Origin: Thermoplasmata archaeon
GTDB lineage: Archaea; Thermoplasmatota; Thermoplasmata; Methanomassiliicoccales; Methanomethylophilaceae
Assembly (NCBI GenBank): GCA_015063185.1
Contig: SUSY01000013.1
Location: forward strand, 1 to 41,625
Direction: 5' to 3'
Length of the DNA: 41,625 nucleotides
The notes below the pieces were generated by a model. The model was not told the DNA's origin. It did no database searches and saw nothing but the letters and a program-made list of their open reading frames with translations. Shown here piece by piece: positions 34,361 through 41,625 of the stretch (position 1 is its first letter; each line of letters opens with the position of its first letter). The translations under genes and the position numbers were made by a program.

Positions 34361-36088
34361 TCATATCGCAGACTGTAGGAGTGCCAGCTGTGCGCTGTAC
34401 TTAGCGATGCTGCATACCACGCAATTCTCCGCGATGGTCGTGGGTGCTACGAACTGATCCTTCTTTTCTGGATCCTCGGCCCATTCCTTGATGAATCCGA
34501 AGTACATATTGTAGTCCTTGACGACTCTCTTGTCCTTCACATCGTCATCGAACTCGATGACACCGTTGGATTTGACGGTATAGTCCCCATCATCAAGTCC
34601 GTTGATGTTCAGGTACTTCTCCACATCGAAGTTCATCGGATTTCCGGTGATCTCCAAAAGCTGGCTCTGTCCGCTGATGCTGGTGAACCATTCCATGAGG
34701 ACGAGGGATGCGGCCTTGTTGGAGGAGTTCTTTCCGATGGTCCAGCAGTAGGTCTCGGAAGTGGTGGTGTCGAGAGCGTAGATTCCGGTGTTGACGTACG
34801 TCCCGGTCTGCCTCATGGTTATGGATTGGAGAGTGGTCATTCCGAGCATGATGGATTCGGAGCTCCATATGTCGGTGTTGCCTTTCTTTCCGACGATCAT
34901 GCTGTTGAGATCGGTGACCCCATTCGCACTGTTGTAGTATCCGTTGGAACCATCCTTCGTGGAGACATTGGTGGATTTCACTGCATCGAGTGCATCGAAG
35001 TACGGGATGAGGTAATCGAGTCTGCCCTCGTAGGTCTTCAACACACCGTCATCGATATAGATGGCACTCTTCTCCGCTGCAGCCGCGTCGGAGAACACCT
35101 TGTTCACCTTCTCGACATTGGTTGCCCTGTCGGATGCCTTCCTGAATCCGCCGTTACCATCGTTCTCCAGTTCGTATGCCGCACCGGTGAGGAAGAGGTA
35201 TCCGACGTAGTATTGGCTACCGTTGATGAACGGGTATGTCACCTGCTTTTCGTAGTACTGTGCGAATTCGAGGAGCTCGATGTAGTCCGAGGGGAGTCCG
35301 TAATAGAACTTCTTTCCTGCGCTCTCGAGTCCGGTAAGGAATGTTTTGAGAGTGCTGGCACTCATTCCTATGGGTGCGTTCTTCGCAGCATCTGCGGTAT
35401 CGAAACACGCATCGTTCGCGGTGGCCGTTCCATTATCCTTGAGCGCATAGTATTTCGTTGTGGCCCCATCGATCACCTTGACCACATCGTATGGGAGTGC
35501 AACATCCTGGCATGCCGTGTTGTAAGCGAGCATGAGCTGCGCACCGCTGTATTCGACCTGATTTCCGACATAACCGTCCTCATCACCGATGAATTCGGCG
35601 ATCAGGTCGTTGGTGTCGTCTTTAAGATAGATGGAACTTGGCAATTTGGATTGCCAGTCAGCGTTCCACCAGAGATCCGTATAGTTCTGATATCCGTACG
35701 CCGCACAGGACATCCAGTAGGTATCCGCGGTCGCGGTTTCGAGCACATCTCCTTTGTTGTAGTTCTCACTGGCTGCTGCGAATCCTGCGACGTATGTCGG
35801 AACGACATTGATCCCATAGCTGTTCTTGGCAATGACAACTAGGTTGTCGAGCATGGCGTTTATCCCGACATCGTTGAGTGCGGCAACCTTGACGGTCTGA
35901 CCTCTGGCTTCCTCCAGGATGTCCTCCCAGGTCATCTTATCAAGATCTGTTTCAACAGAGTAGTTCGTGGATCTAGGGGGTTTCGTGTCCTCATCCTCAT
36001 CGACTGCAAGATAGACCAGTCCTGCAGCCATCAGTACGAATACTGTGAGTATGGCGACTATCTTCTTGGTATCAAGAATGATTTCCAT
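34361..36088 (-). CDS. ABC transporter substrate-binding protein, YnjB-like
   Basis: This 575-residue extracellular binding protein is anchored by an N-terminal helix (about 8-28) rather than a lipid; no lipobox cysteine is visible. The first mature segment, TWEDILEEARGQTVKVAALND, matches the start of YnjB-type proteins. It is rich in Tyr, Asn and Gly, and longer than the usual 350-400 residues. Insertions seem to lie around 140-260. The solute is unknown; YnjBCD systems are not well characterised. It is the first gene of the minus-strand ABC operon, divergent from the ATPase gene. Confidence 0.85.
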   Translation of the reverse strand: MEIILDTKKIVAILTVFVLMAAGLVYLAVDEDEDTKPPRSTNYSVETDLDKMTWEDILEEARGQTVKVAALNDVGINAMLDNLVVIAKNSYGINVVPTYVAGFAAASENYNKGDVLETATADTYWMSCAAYGYQNYTDLWWNADWQSKLPSSIYLKDDTNDLIAEFIGDEDGYVGNQVEYSGAQLMLAYNTACQDVALPYDVVKVIDGATTKYYALKDNGTATANDACFDTADAAKNAPIGMSASTLKTFLTGLESAGKKFYYGLPSDYIELLEFAQYYEKQVTYPFINGSQYYVGYLFLTGAAYELENDGNGGFRKASDRATNVEKVNKVFSDAAAAEKSAIYIDDGVLKTYEGRLDYLIPYFDALDAVKSTNVSTKDGSNGYYNSANGVTDLNSMIVGKKGNTDIWSSESIMLGMTTLQSITMRQTGTYVNTGIYALDTTTSETYCWTIGKNSSNKAASLVLMEWFTSISGQSQLLEITGNPMNFDVEKYLNINGLDDGDYTVKSNGVIEFDDDVKDKRVVKDYNMYFGFIKEWAEDPEKKDQFVAPTTIAENCVVCSIAKYSAQLALLQSAI

Positions 36089-36160
36089 GATTTCACCTGA
36101 TTGGGGGTCACTTCGACTCCATGATCGATATGAAAAATATCTTTGAATATAAACATTATT

Positions 36161-36175
36161 ATTTTAGTTTAAAAT
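36161..36175. promoter_or_regulatory. ATTTTA-n3-TAAAAT inverted repeat, copy 1
   Basis: ATTTTA GTT TAAAAT is a perfect inverted repeat in the 179-base AT-rich gap between the divergent substrate-binding protein and ATPase genes. It lies about 73 bases before the former. A matching copy is at 36228. Confidence 0.45.
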
Positions 36176-36227
36176 AGAACATATTATTGTATTATTTACT
36201 ATAATTTGTTATTAGATAGAATACATT

Positions 36228-36242
36228 ATTTTATATTAAAAT
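36228..36242. promoter_or_regulatory. ATTTTA-n3-TAAAAT inverted repeat, copy 2
   Basis: ATTTTA TAT TAAAAT is the same pattern as at 36161, with starts 67 bp apart. It ends 25 bases before the ATPase ATG, so it overlaps the likely TATA region of that gene. Confidence 0.45.
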
Positions 36243-36267
36243 CAACTATTACTATACGAAGGGTAAC

Positions 36268-37401
36268 ATGAGTTTTTTGGAACTTATCTCCATATCCAAA
36301 ACCTATCCGAACGCATCCAAACCATGTGTGAGTGGACTCGACCTCACTGTGGATAAGGGAGAGATCGTAGCCATCCTCGGTCCGTCGGGATGTGGTAAGA
36401 CCACTGTCCTGAAGATGATCGCAGGTCTCGAGAGGCAGGACCGCGGTTCCATAATTTTGGACGGTCAGGCCCTGGACGATGTGAGGACAGAGAAGAGGTC
36501 CACTGCGATGGTCTTTCAGAAACCGTTGCTCTTCAAACATATGACCGTTGAGGAGAACATCAATTTCGCTCCGCGTGTGAAGTCACAGACGCGTAGGCGC
36601 GACATGGACGTACGCACATCGGAACTGATACGTCTCGTGCATCTGGAAGGATTCGAGAATAGGAAGGCCGACCAATTGTCCGGTGGTCAGGAGCAGAGGG
36701 TATCCTTGGCTCGTGCGCTGATGACTGATCCGAAGGTACTGCTGTTGGATGAGCCGCTCAGCGCATTGGATGCCAAGTTGCGTGTGGAGATGAGGAAGAG
36801 CATCAGGGACATCTGTAAGAGGTCCGGTGTGACGACCATATTCGTCACCCATGATCAACAGGAGGCCGTGGCGGTGGCGGATAGGATCGCACTGATGGAT
36901 GGCGGAAGGATATTGCAATACGATGTACCGGAAGCATTCTATCATCGCCCGGTGTCATATGAGGCGGCCATGTTCTTCGGATGGAAGAATGCGATCCCCG
37001 CCCATCAATCCGGGACACATTTCAAATGCGGATTGGGGGAGTTCGATCTGGATACCGTCGAACCTGCGGATAGGGACGTCATGCTGATGATGCACCCTCA
37101 GGCCGCCATGTGCACCCCGAGAGGTGCGTTCGCGGGATTGGTTCTGGACGCCACATATCTTGGTACGATCTCCGATTACAGGGTGGACTGCAACGGGCTG
37201 ATATTGAACATACAGGTGAGTTGCAGGAACATGCATCTCGTAGGTGAGATGATCAATTTCAACATCGACAGTTCGATGGTTTGGCCGGTGAAACCTCCGG
37301 TGGGTGGAGAACCCGCGGATACGGAGGAGGGCGGTCAATCGAACGGAAGCATGTTCGATAGGTTACGTGATTTTACGAAAGGACGGATCTGGAGGAGATA
37401 G
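36268..37401 (+). CDS. ABC transporter ATPase with C-terminal TOBE-like domain
   Basis: This cytoplasmic motor drives the importer encoded on the other strand. The 377-residue protein has Walker A GPSGCGKTT (about 38-46), the Q loop VFQKPLL, the signature LSGGQEQR (about 136-143), Walker B VLLLDEPLSALD and the switch HDQQEA. After residue 240 a regulatory TOBE-like domain follows (DVMLMMHPQAAM). The gene is separated from its partners by the divergent promoter region. Its stop is TAG and the radical SAM gene begins one base later, so both are co-transcribed. Confidence 0.93.
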   Translation: MSFLELISISKTYPNASKPCVSGLDLTVDKGEIVAILGPSGCGKTTVLKMIAGLERQDRGSIILDGQALDDVRTEKRSTAMVFQKPLLFKHMTVEENINFAPRVKSQTRRRDMDVRTSELIRLVHLEGFENRKADQLSGGQEQRVSLARALMTDPKVLLLDEPLSALDAKLRVEMRKSIRDICKRSGVTTIFVTHDQQEAVAVADRIALMDGGRILQYDVPEAFYHRPVSYEAAMFFGWKNAIPAHQSGTHFKCGLGEFDLDTVEPADRDVMLMMHPQAAMCTPRGAFAGLVLDATYLGTISDYRVDCNGLILNIQVSCRNMHLVGEMINFNIDSSMVWPVKPPVGGEPADTEEGGQSNGSMFDRLRDFTKGRIWRR

Positions 37402-37402
37402 G

Positions 37403-38425
37403 ATGGATAAAGCGATCGTAGCGCTGATCGATGATGTGAAGAGGAAGGCATTGTCCGCGGAGGAGTTGACTAGAGAGGAATTGATCGGATTGATCTCCAT
37501 CGATCCAGATTCCGAGGAATGTGATTATCTGGGTCATGTCTCCAGAGAGGTGAAGGAAAAGATCTCCGGCAACGAGGTCCATATAGGTTCCTCGATAGGG
37601 GTCGATCTCCGTCCGTGTCAGATGAGTTGTAGGTTCTGTTCCCTCGGCGAGGAGTGGGGCCTCGTAGACGGCGAGTACGAACTGAGCGACGATACGATTC
37701 TGGAACTCGTGGGTCATGTACTTTCCAAAGGTCATGACAAGGTCACATTACGTACCACGGAATTCTATCCTATCGATCGTCTCTGCAATCTGTGCGGTAA
37801 GATCAGGGCACGTTATGGATATGATTTCGCCATCACAGCGAACACAGGCGAACTCGATGAGGGAAGTGCCAGGAAACTGAAGGATGCAGGGTTCAATGCC
37901 ATATACCATGCGATCAGGATCAGGGAAGGTATCGATACCCCATTATCCATAGAGAGGCGCATTTCCACCATGAGGGCCGCACAGGCAGCGGGCCTCAGGG
38001 TATCGGGAGGTTTGGATCCGATCGGTATCGAACATACGCCGGAGGAATTGGCGGATTGTATACTGCGTTATAGGGAACTCCGTACCAACGGCATCTGTGT
38101 GATGAAACGTGTGAGTGTCAAAGGTACACCTTATGGTGATATGCAGGAAATCTCCGATCGCAGGCTGGCACAATTGACCGCGATATGTCGTCTCGCAGGA
38201 GGTGCCAGTTGGGCGGTGGCCACACATCCGGCATTGTCCCTGTCCCTGAAATGGGGTGGGGATCACATCGCCGTCGAGACCGGTGCCAATCCGAGGAACA
38301 ACAATTTGGATATGTTGGAGTGGACTGTGACCGACCATGATGGTGCCCTCAGGATGGTGGAGGAGGCCGGGTGTAGATTGGGTTCCATAAAGGACTTCTT
38401 TAAGGGATTCATGCGTTCCGAGTGA
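37403..38425 (+). CDS. BioB-like radical SAM enzyme
   Basis: This 340-residue TIM-barrel protein has the canonical CxxxCxxC cluster motif CQMSCRFC (about 73-80), which binds the [4Fe-4S] cluster and SAM. The overall pattern (N-terminal ELIGL helix, GNEVHIGSSIG, TANTGELD, GLRVSGGLDPIG) and the C-terminal ETGANPRNNN match the BioB/HydE/PylB/HmdB class. The typical BATS region follows. No biotin operon, hydrogenase maturation or pylCD genes are near, so none of those functions is assigned. GGAGG precedes the ATG. It is coupled to the ABC ATPase, which suggests it acts on the imported solute or on a cofactor made from it. Confidence 0.85.
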   Translation: MDKAIVALIDDVKRKALSAEELTREELIGLISIDPDSEECDYLGHVSREVKEKISGNEVHIGSSIGVDLRPCQMSCRFCSLGEEWGLVDGEYELSDDTILELVGHVLSKGHDKVTLRTTEFYPIDRLCNLCGKIRARYGYDFAITANTGELDEGSARKLKDAGFNAIYHAIRIREGIDTPLSIERRISTMRAAQAAGLRVSGGLDPIGIEHTPEELADCILRYRELRTNGICVMKRVSVKGTPYGDMQEISDRRLAQLTAICRLAGGASWAVATHPALSLSLKWGGDHIAVETGANPRNNNLDMLEWTVTDHDGALRMVEEAGCRLGSIKDFFKGFMRSE

Positions 38426-38968
38426 TCAGTCGTCGAAGGCCACTATCGTTGTGTAGATGAATTGGCTCTCCTCGGTGCCGGTCCTCTCCTTGAGGTAGTG
38501 ATCGGAGGATGGCGTGGGGGAGAATCCTATGGCATTACGGCATCCGGGTACGATACTATGGAGTTCCTCGTATTCGTAAGGGTAGAGGACGAACATCTCC
38601 TCTCCCTCCCCATGGATCTCCGGAAACACTATGAAATCATCCGAGACGAACAATACGTCCTCCCTGTTCCTGTAGATGTCCAACTCCTCCGGCATGAGGT
38701 TCATGCCCATGACGGTTCCATCTGATGTCATCAGCTGGAGTCTGGCTCTGAACTCCTTCTCGAAATCGTCGGTATAGAACACGCATAATCTATGCTTACG
38801 TTCCATTGCGATATCGTAACCTATGCTCACGTAGTCGTGATTCGTACGTGTCTTGATGCTCTTCTCTATCGCATCCACGTCCCTCGATACATCATCATCC
38901 ATCTCGAACACCCCTACAATCCCCTTCTGGTCGCGGATGTACGAGATCACATCATCCGGAACGCTCAT
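38426..38968 (-). CDS. hypothetical protein, 180 residues
   Basis: This soluble acidic protein is not recognised. It has mixed alpha/beta sequence with LCVFYTDDFEKEF, VLFVSDDFIVFPEIHGEGEEMFVLYPYEYEEL and a conserved-looking FSPTPSSDHYL near the end. There are no cysteine clusters or membrane segments. ATG 38968 lies about 28 bases after a TATATATAC box on the minus strand, so it is probably leaderless; the longer frame is upstream of the promoter. It ends exactly at the radical SAM stop, convergently. Confidence 0.72.
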   Translation of the reverse strand: MSVPDDVISYIRDQKGIVGVFEMDDDVSRDVDAIEKSIKTRTNHDYVSIGYDIAMERKHRLCVFYTDDFEKEFRARLQLMTSDGTVMGMNLMPEELDIYRNREDVLFVSDDFIVFPEIHGEGEEMFVLYPYEYEELHSIVPGCRNAIGFSPTPSSDHYLKERTGTEESQFIYTTIVAFDD

Positions 38969-38991
38969 GTGTATCTGATTGTGATGAAATG

Positions 38992-39000
38992 TATATATAC
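38992..39000. promoter_or_regulatory. bidirectional TATA box
   Basis: TATATATAC reads as a TATA box on both strands. It predicts starts near 38970 (minus, leaderless gene at 38968) and near 39022 (plus, symporter operon). Confidence 0.6.
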
Positions 39001-39021
39001 GATATTTTGAATGTAGTAACA

Positions 39022-39042
39022 GCGTGCTAAGTGTTAGCACGC
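39022..39042 (+). promoter_or_regulatory. perfect 9-bp hairpin at the start of the symporter mRNA
   Basis: GCGTGCTAA and TTAGCACGC are perfect complements around GTG. The hairpin starts where transcription from the TATA box at 38992 should begin, and ends just before the AAGGTGA ribosome binding site. It may be an operator or a 5' mRNA structure. Confidence 0.6.
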
Positions 39043-39058
39043 AACAAGGTGAATGAAA

Positions 39059-39181
39059 ATGTCTCTGTTCGGTATTCCGGATCCTGCAGTCTGGCTCGCA
39101 TACGTCGGTTGTATCGCGACCATCGCATTCAGTGTGATCTGGACAATTGTGAAGAGTAAGGAGGTGCCCGAAGATGACTGA
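39059..39181 (+). CDS. small accessory membrane protein of the symporter
   Basis: This 40-residue protein starts at ATG 39059 after AAGGTGA. It has a single hydrophobic helix (about 11-31), flanked by the N-terminal MSLFGIPDP and a charged tail KSKEVPEDD. Its last eight bases overlap the symporter gene. Tiny one-helix proteins of this type are known directly before sodium:solute symporters (symporter small accessory proteins), and probably stabilise or regulate the carrier. Confidence 0.85.
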   Translation: MSLFGIPDPAVWLAYVGCIATIAFSVIWTIVKSKEVPEDD

Positions 39182-40790
39182 GGGTGTGGACCTCACAACG
39201 TTTGTGATTATGGCCGTTCTGTTTATCATTGCCACTCTGGCACTCGGATACTACGGATACCGTAACACCAGGGACAGTGACGAATTCCTTCTGGGAAGGA
39301 ACAAGGCCAGTCCTGTGATTATCGCACTCTCCTACGGTGCGACCTTCCTCAGCGCTTCCGCGGTCATCGGATTCGGTGGTCAGGCCGCTGTTCACGGTGC
39401 ATCGTTGATGTGGCTCTGTTTCCTCAATCTGGCACTTGGTGTCGTTTTCGCATTCATCGTCTTCGGTGAAAGGACACGTAAACTCGGAGTCAAACTTGGC
39501 GCGTCCACCTTCGCCGACCTTCTGGGTAAGATCTACAAATCCAAAGGTATCCGCATGTTCACTGCGATCATCATCATCGTGATGATGCCCATTTACTGTG
39601 CGGCAGTTCTCAAGGGTGGTGTCAATTCCCTTGCTGTCATAACTGGCCTCGATTACAACCTGATGTTACTGATACTTTCCCTCGTCGTGGCACTCTACGT
39701 CGTTTACGGAGGTATCATCGCGGTCATGTACAACGATGCCCTCCAGGCACTCATCATGTTGGCCGGAATGGTCATCATCTTCGCGGTCACCATCGGCACG
39801 CTCGGTTGGGACGCATTCGGCCAGTTGACCGAGCTCACCGTCTCCGGTGCGATCCAGCAGACCAACGTCCTCCCTGGAGCCAACGGTTGGACCGAGTTCC
39901 CGACCATGTTCAGTCCCGAGTGGTGGACGGTCGTGTCCACATTCACGCTCGGAGTTGGTATCGGTGCATTGACCCAGCCTCAGCTCGCCGTCAGGTTCAT
40001 GTCCTCCAAGGACAGCAAATCCCTGAACAAGTCGATGATCATCGGATGTGTGTTCGTCTTCATTATCGTCGGAATCGCATACACCGTCGGTGCCATGAGC
40101 AACCTCTACTTCTTTGAGGAACACGGTAAAAATGCAATCGATTACGTCACAAGCGGAACCGATTTCATCATCCCCACGTACATCACGGATCTCTTCCACG
40201 GATTCACTTTCGGCGATCTGTTCGTATCGCTGTTCCTGGTGTCGTTGATCAGCGCATCTGTCTCCACGATCAGTGCATTGATGCATACCATCGGTGCGGC
40301 AGGGGGATACGATGTCTACTCCGCATACGTCTCCAGGAAGACCGGTAAGGATACCGATGTCAAGTCCCTCGGTGTCAACAGGAGCGTTACCATGGTGATG
40401 ATGATCCTCGTCGTCCTGTACTGTTACATGATGCCCTCGGATATCATCGCCAAGGCCACATCCGTCTTCATGGGAATGACTGCGGCGGCACTTCTGCCTG
40501 CATACGCCCACGCTCTCTACTCGAAGAACCCCAACAAGCATGCCGCGTTCAACAGTGTTGTGGCAGGTTCCGCCGTATACCTGTTCTGGGCACTCTTCGT
40601 CAACAAGGGCACATCCATCTTCCTGCCGATCTGCAAGCTCCTCACCGGCAATCAGGTCCTCTTCGATGGAGTGGTCATGTACGTAGACGCATTGGTGGTG
40701 GCACTCCCCGTGTCCGCGATAGTCATGGCTATCTCTCTCCTCGTGACGAAGAAGAATGTACCTGTCGCACAGGCTTCCGTCAGCGAATGA
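39174..40790 (+). CDS. sodium:solute symporter (SSS family)
   Basis: This 538-residue membrane carrier has about 13 helices of the LeuT/SSS fold. Helix one holds the start VIMAVLFIIATLALGYYGYR. SYGATFLSASAVIGFGGQAA (around 55-75) is the broken helix with the sodium and substrate sites. GIGALTQPQLAVRFM and SASVSTISALMHTIGAA are typical later motifs; the latter includes the Ser residues of the Na2 site. The substrate (proline, pantothenate, an organic acid or other) cannot be told. The ATG lies inside the end of the small accessory protein gene, so the two are coupled. Confidence 0.92.
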   Translation: MTEGVDLTTFVIMAVLFIIATLALGYYGYRNTRDSDEFLLGRNKASPVIIALSYGATFLSASAVIGFGGQAAVHGASLMWLCFLNLALGVVFAFIVFGERTRKLGVKLGASTFADLLGKIYKSKGIRMFTAIIIIVMMPIYCAAVLKGGVNSLAVITGLDYNLMLLILSLVVALYVVYGGIIAVMYNDALQALIMLAGMVIIFAVTIGTLGWDAFGQLTELTVSGAIQQTNVLPGANGWTEFPTMFSPEWWTVVSTFTLGVGIGALTQPQLAVRFMSSKDSKSLNKSMIIGCVFVFIIVGIAYTVGAMSNLYFFEEHGKNAIDYVTSGTDFIIPTYITDLFHGFTFGDLFVSLFLVSLISASVSTISALMHTIGAAGGYDVYSAYVSRKTGKDTDVKSLGVNRSVTMVMMILVVLYCYMMPSDIIAKATSVFMGMTAAALLPAYAHALYSKNPNKHAAFNSVVAGSAVYLFWALFVNKGTSIFLPICKLLTGNQVLFDGVVMYVDALVVALPVSAIVMAISLLVTKKNVPVAQASVSE

Positions 40791-40819
40791 CGGAATCCTT
40801 AAACCTTTTACCAATTTTA

Positions 40820-40832
40820 TACGAATTTCGTA
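40820..40832. promoter_or_regulatory. TACGAA-T-TTCGTA inverted repeat
   Basis: A perfect inverted repeat with one central base in the gap between the symporter and the oxidoreductase genes. A related repeat follows at 40847. Confidence 0.4.
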
Positions 40833-40846
40833 CTAATGATTTCTAT

Positions 40847-40868
40847 TATCGTATGAATCTATACGATA
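40847..40868. promoter_or_regulatory. TATCGTAT-n6-ATACGATA inverted repeat
   Basis: A perfect eight-bp inverted repeat containing the same TCGTA/TACGA core as the site at 40820. It lies about 110 bases before the oxidoreductase gamma gene. Further TTCG(T/C)A words lie up to about 40905. Confidence 0.4.
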
Positions 40869-40977
40869 TTCGCATATTCCTATAAGGGCTATCCATTTTC
40901 GTAGAACCGTCTGTGATTATCGCCGTTTCCTACATAAGGCTTAATAACAGAAGTAACGTTCTAGGGTTCTGGTAGAA

Positions 40978-41538
40978 ATGGACATGGAAATATGTTGGCA
41001 TGGTAGAGGTGGACAAGGAGTTGTCACCGCCAGCGAAATTCTTGCCGAGACCGTCGTCGGAGAGGGAAAGTACGTCAAGGCCTTCCCCGAGTTCGGACCG
41101 GAGAGAATGGGGGCACCTATCAGGGCATTCACCAGGATTTCTGAGAAACCCATCAGGGTCCACACACAGGTCTACGAGCCCGATGTGGTCATCGTCCTCG
41201 ATGGAACTCTCATCGGAAAGGTCGATGTCACCAAGGGTCTGAAGAAGGGAGGCGTGATCATCGCAAACTACCCCGGAACTCCCGAGGAGCTCAAGGCAGC
41301 ACTCGGAACCGAGGCCGAGTGTCACACACTCGATGCGACCAAGATCTCCATGGAGGAGATTGGACGCCCGGTCGCGAACACCGCGATGCTCGGAGCACTC
41401 GTCAAGATCGTTCCCGATATCGTCCGTTACGAGGCACTTGAGCTCGAGATCGTTTCCAAATTCACCGGAAAACTGTCCGAGAAGGTTATCAAGAAGAACC
41501 TGGCAGCATTGAACAGGGCTAACAGAGAGGTGGCATGA
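40978..41538 (+). CDS. porC: 2-oxoacid:ferredoxin oxidoreductase gamma subunit (PorC-like)
   Basis: This subunit belongs to the thiamine-dependent enzyme that converts between acetyl-CoA plus CO2 and pyruvate (or a related oxoacid) with ferredoxin. The 186-residue protein begins with WHGRGGQGVVTASEILAE, followed by AFPEFGPERMGAPIRAFTRI and PDVVIVLD, all typical of gamma chains. Pyruvate is the most likely substrate because a delta chain follows, the gene order of archaeal por operons. A TATA-like CTTAATAAC (about 40940) and short leader precede it. ATG 40984 would also serve as start. Confidence 0.9.
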   Translation: MDMEICWHGRGGQGVVTASEILAETVVGEGKYVKAFPEFGPERMGAPIRAFTRISEKPIRVHTQVYEPDVVIVLDGTLIGKVDVTKGLKKGGVIIANYPGTPEELKAALGTEAECHTLDATKISMEEIGRPVANTAMLGALVKIVPDIVRYEALELEIVSKFTGKLSEKVIKKNLAALNRANREVA

Positions 41539-41625
41539 TGGATCACAGAGACATGATCATCGGATCCCGTGTTAACGGTGGAACCGCAGCACAGTTTGAG
41601 ACCGGAGACTGGAGGTCAAGTGCCT
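41535..41625 (+). CDS. porD: 2-oxoacid:ferredoxin oxidoreductase delta subunit, 5' part
   Basis: The frame starts in an ATGA overlap with the gamma gene (ATG 41535; ATG 41538 is the next codon and has better spacing to AGAGGTGG) and runs off the edge. About 30 residues are visible, ending in FETGDWRSS. TGxWR is the typical start of the two-[4Fe-4S] ferredoxin-like delta chain. The cluster cysteines lie outside the window. Confidence 0.8.
   Translation, partial: MMDHRDMIIGSRVNGGTAAQFETGDWRSSA

Noticed and set aside
37403..38425. Assignment of the radical SAM gene as pylB or bioB
   Set aside because: Only the class-level pattern fits. No pylCD/pylS or bioADF neighbours are present and no specific residues could be checked, so the substrate is left open.
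1..41625. CRISPR arrays, insertion sequences, rRNA genes
   Set aside because: I looked for regularly spaced repeats, transposase frames with terminal repeats and conserved rRNA segments, and saw none.

Overview
The window is from a methanogenic euryarchaeon, most likely of the Methanomassiliicoccales (Thermoplasmata). Archaeal markers are the TrpS and PheS types, a Gins51 replication subunit, type II 3-dehydroquinate synthase, the aldolase-type first shikimate enzyme, a GHMP-type shikimate kinase, TATA-box promoters 25-30 nt ahead of leaderless genes, and methanogenesis marker protein 8. TGA is by far the commonest stop. Only four genes end in TAG, which fits a lineage where amber is rare, but no pyrrolysine gene is present here, so the order is an inference. 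Genes are tightly packed, with many ATGA-type overlaps and overlapping convergent ends.

Layout. (1) 1-2021: the end of an unknown gene, a small secreted-fold-like protein with a polytopic membrane protein, and an unknown gene on the minus strand. (2) 2124-4771: trpS-pheS. (3) 4764-8394: a winged-helix/helical-repeat protein, Gins51, and a metallo-beta-lactamase fold protein with a CBS protein. (4) 8395-9187: a long gene-free stretch with a possible structured RNA. (5) 9188-16988: a surface/secretion island made of a SipW/ER-type signal peptidase, a 1425-residue MBG-repeat protein, and a protein with a SipW-type (TasA/camelysin-like) leader whose body is strikingly AT-rich. It is followed by tRNA-Lys(CTT). 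(6) 17374-18768: a flavodoxin-like gene and marker 8, sharing one promoter region. (7) 18773-20820: trpBA behind paired TGTACA boxes. (8) 20852-23292: a zinc-ribbon/helical protein and an EamA transporter. (9) 23412-29641, minus strand: the complete archaeal shikimate pathway in reaction order, from the aldol step to chorismate. (10) 29817-38968: a membrane protein, DUF5714, UroD-family and peroxiredoxin genes, a YnjBCD-like ABC importer, a BioB-like radical SAM enzyme and an unknown protein. (11) 39059-41625: a sodium:solute symporter with a 40-residue accessory protein, then 2-oxoacid:ferredoxin oxidoreductase gamma and delta subunits.

How the genes fit together. Aromatic amino acid functions are concentrated here (trpS, pheS, trpBA and seven pathway activities to chorismate). 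The TrpA protein lacks the canonical catalytic glutamate and the loop-6 GVTG motif, so trpBA may serve indole salvage or use altered chemistry. The signal peptidase plus SipW-leader protein looks like an archaeal counterpart of bacterial TasA/camelysin export, here paired with a giant repeat protein. The ABC/radical SAM/DUF5714/UroD/peroxiredoxin group shares AT-rich palindromes in its promoter regions and may be one uncharacterised uptake-and-processing regulon.
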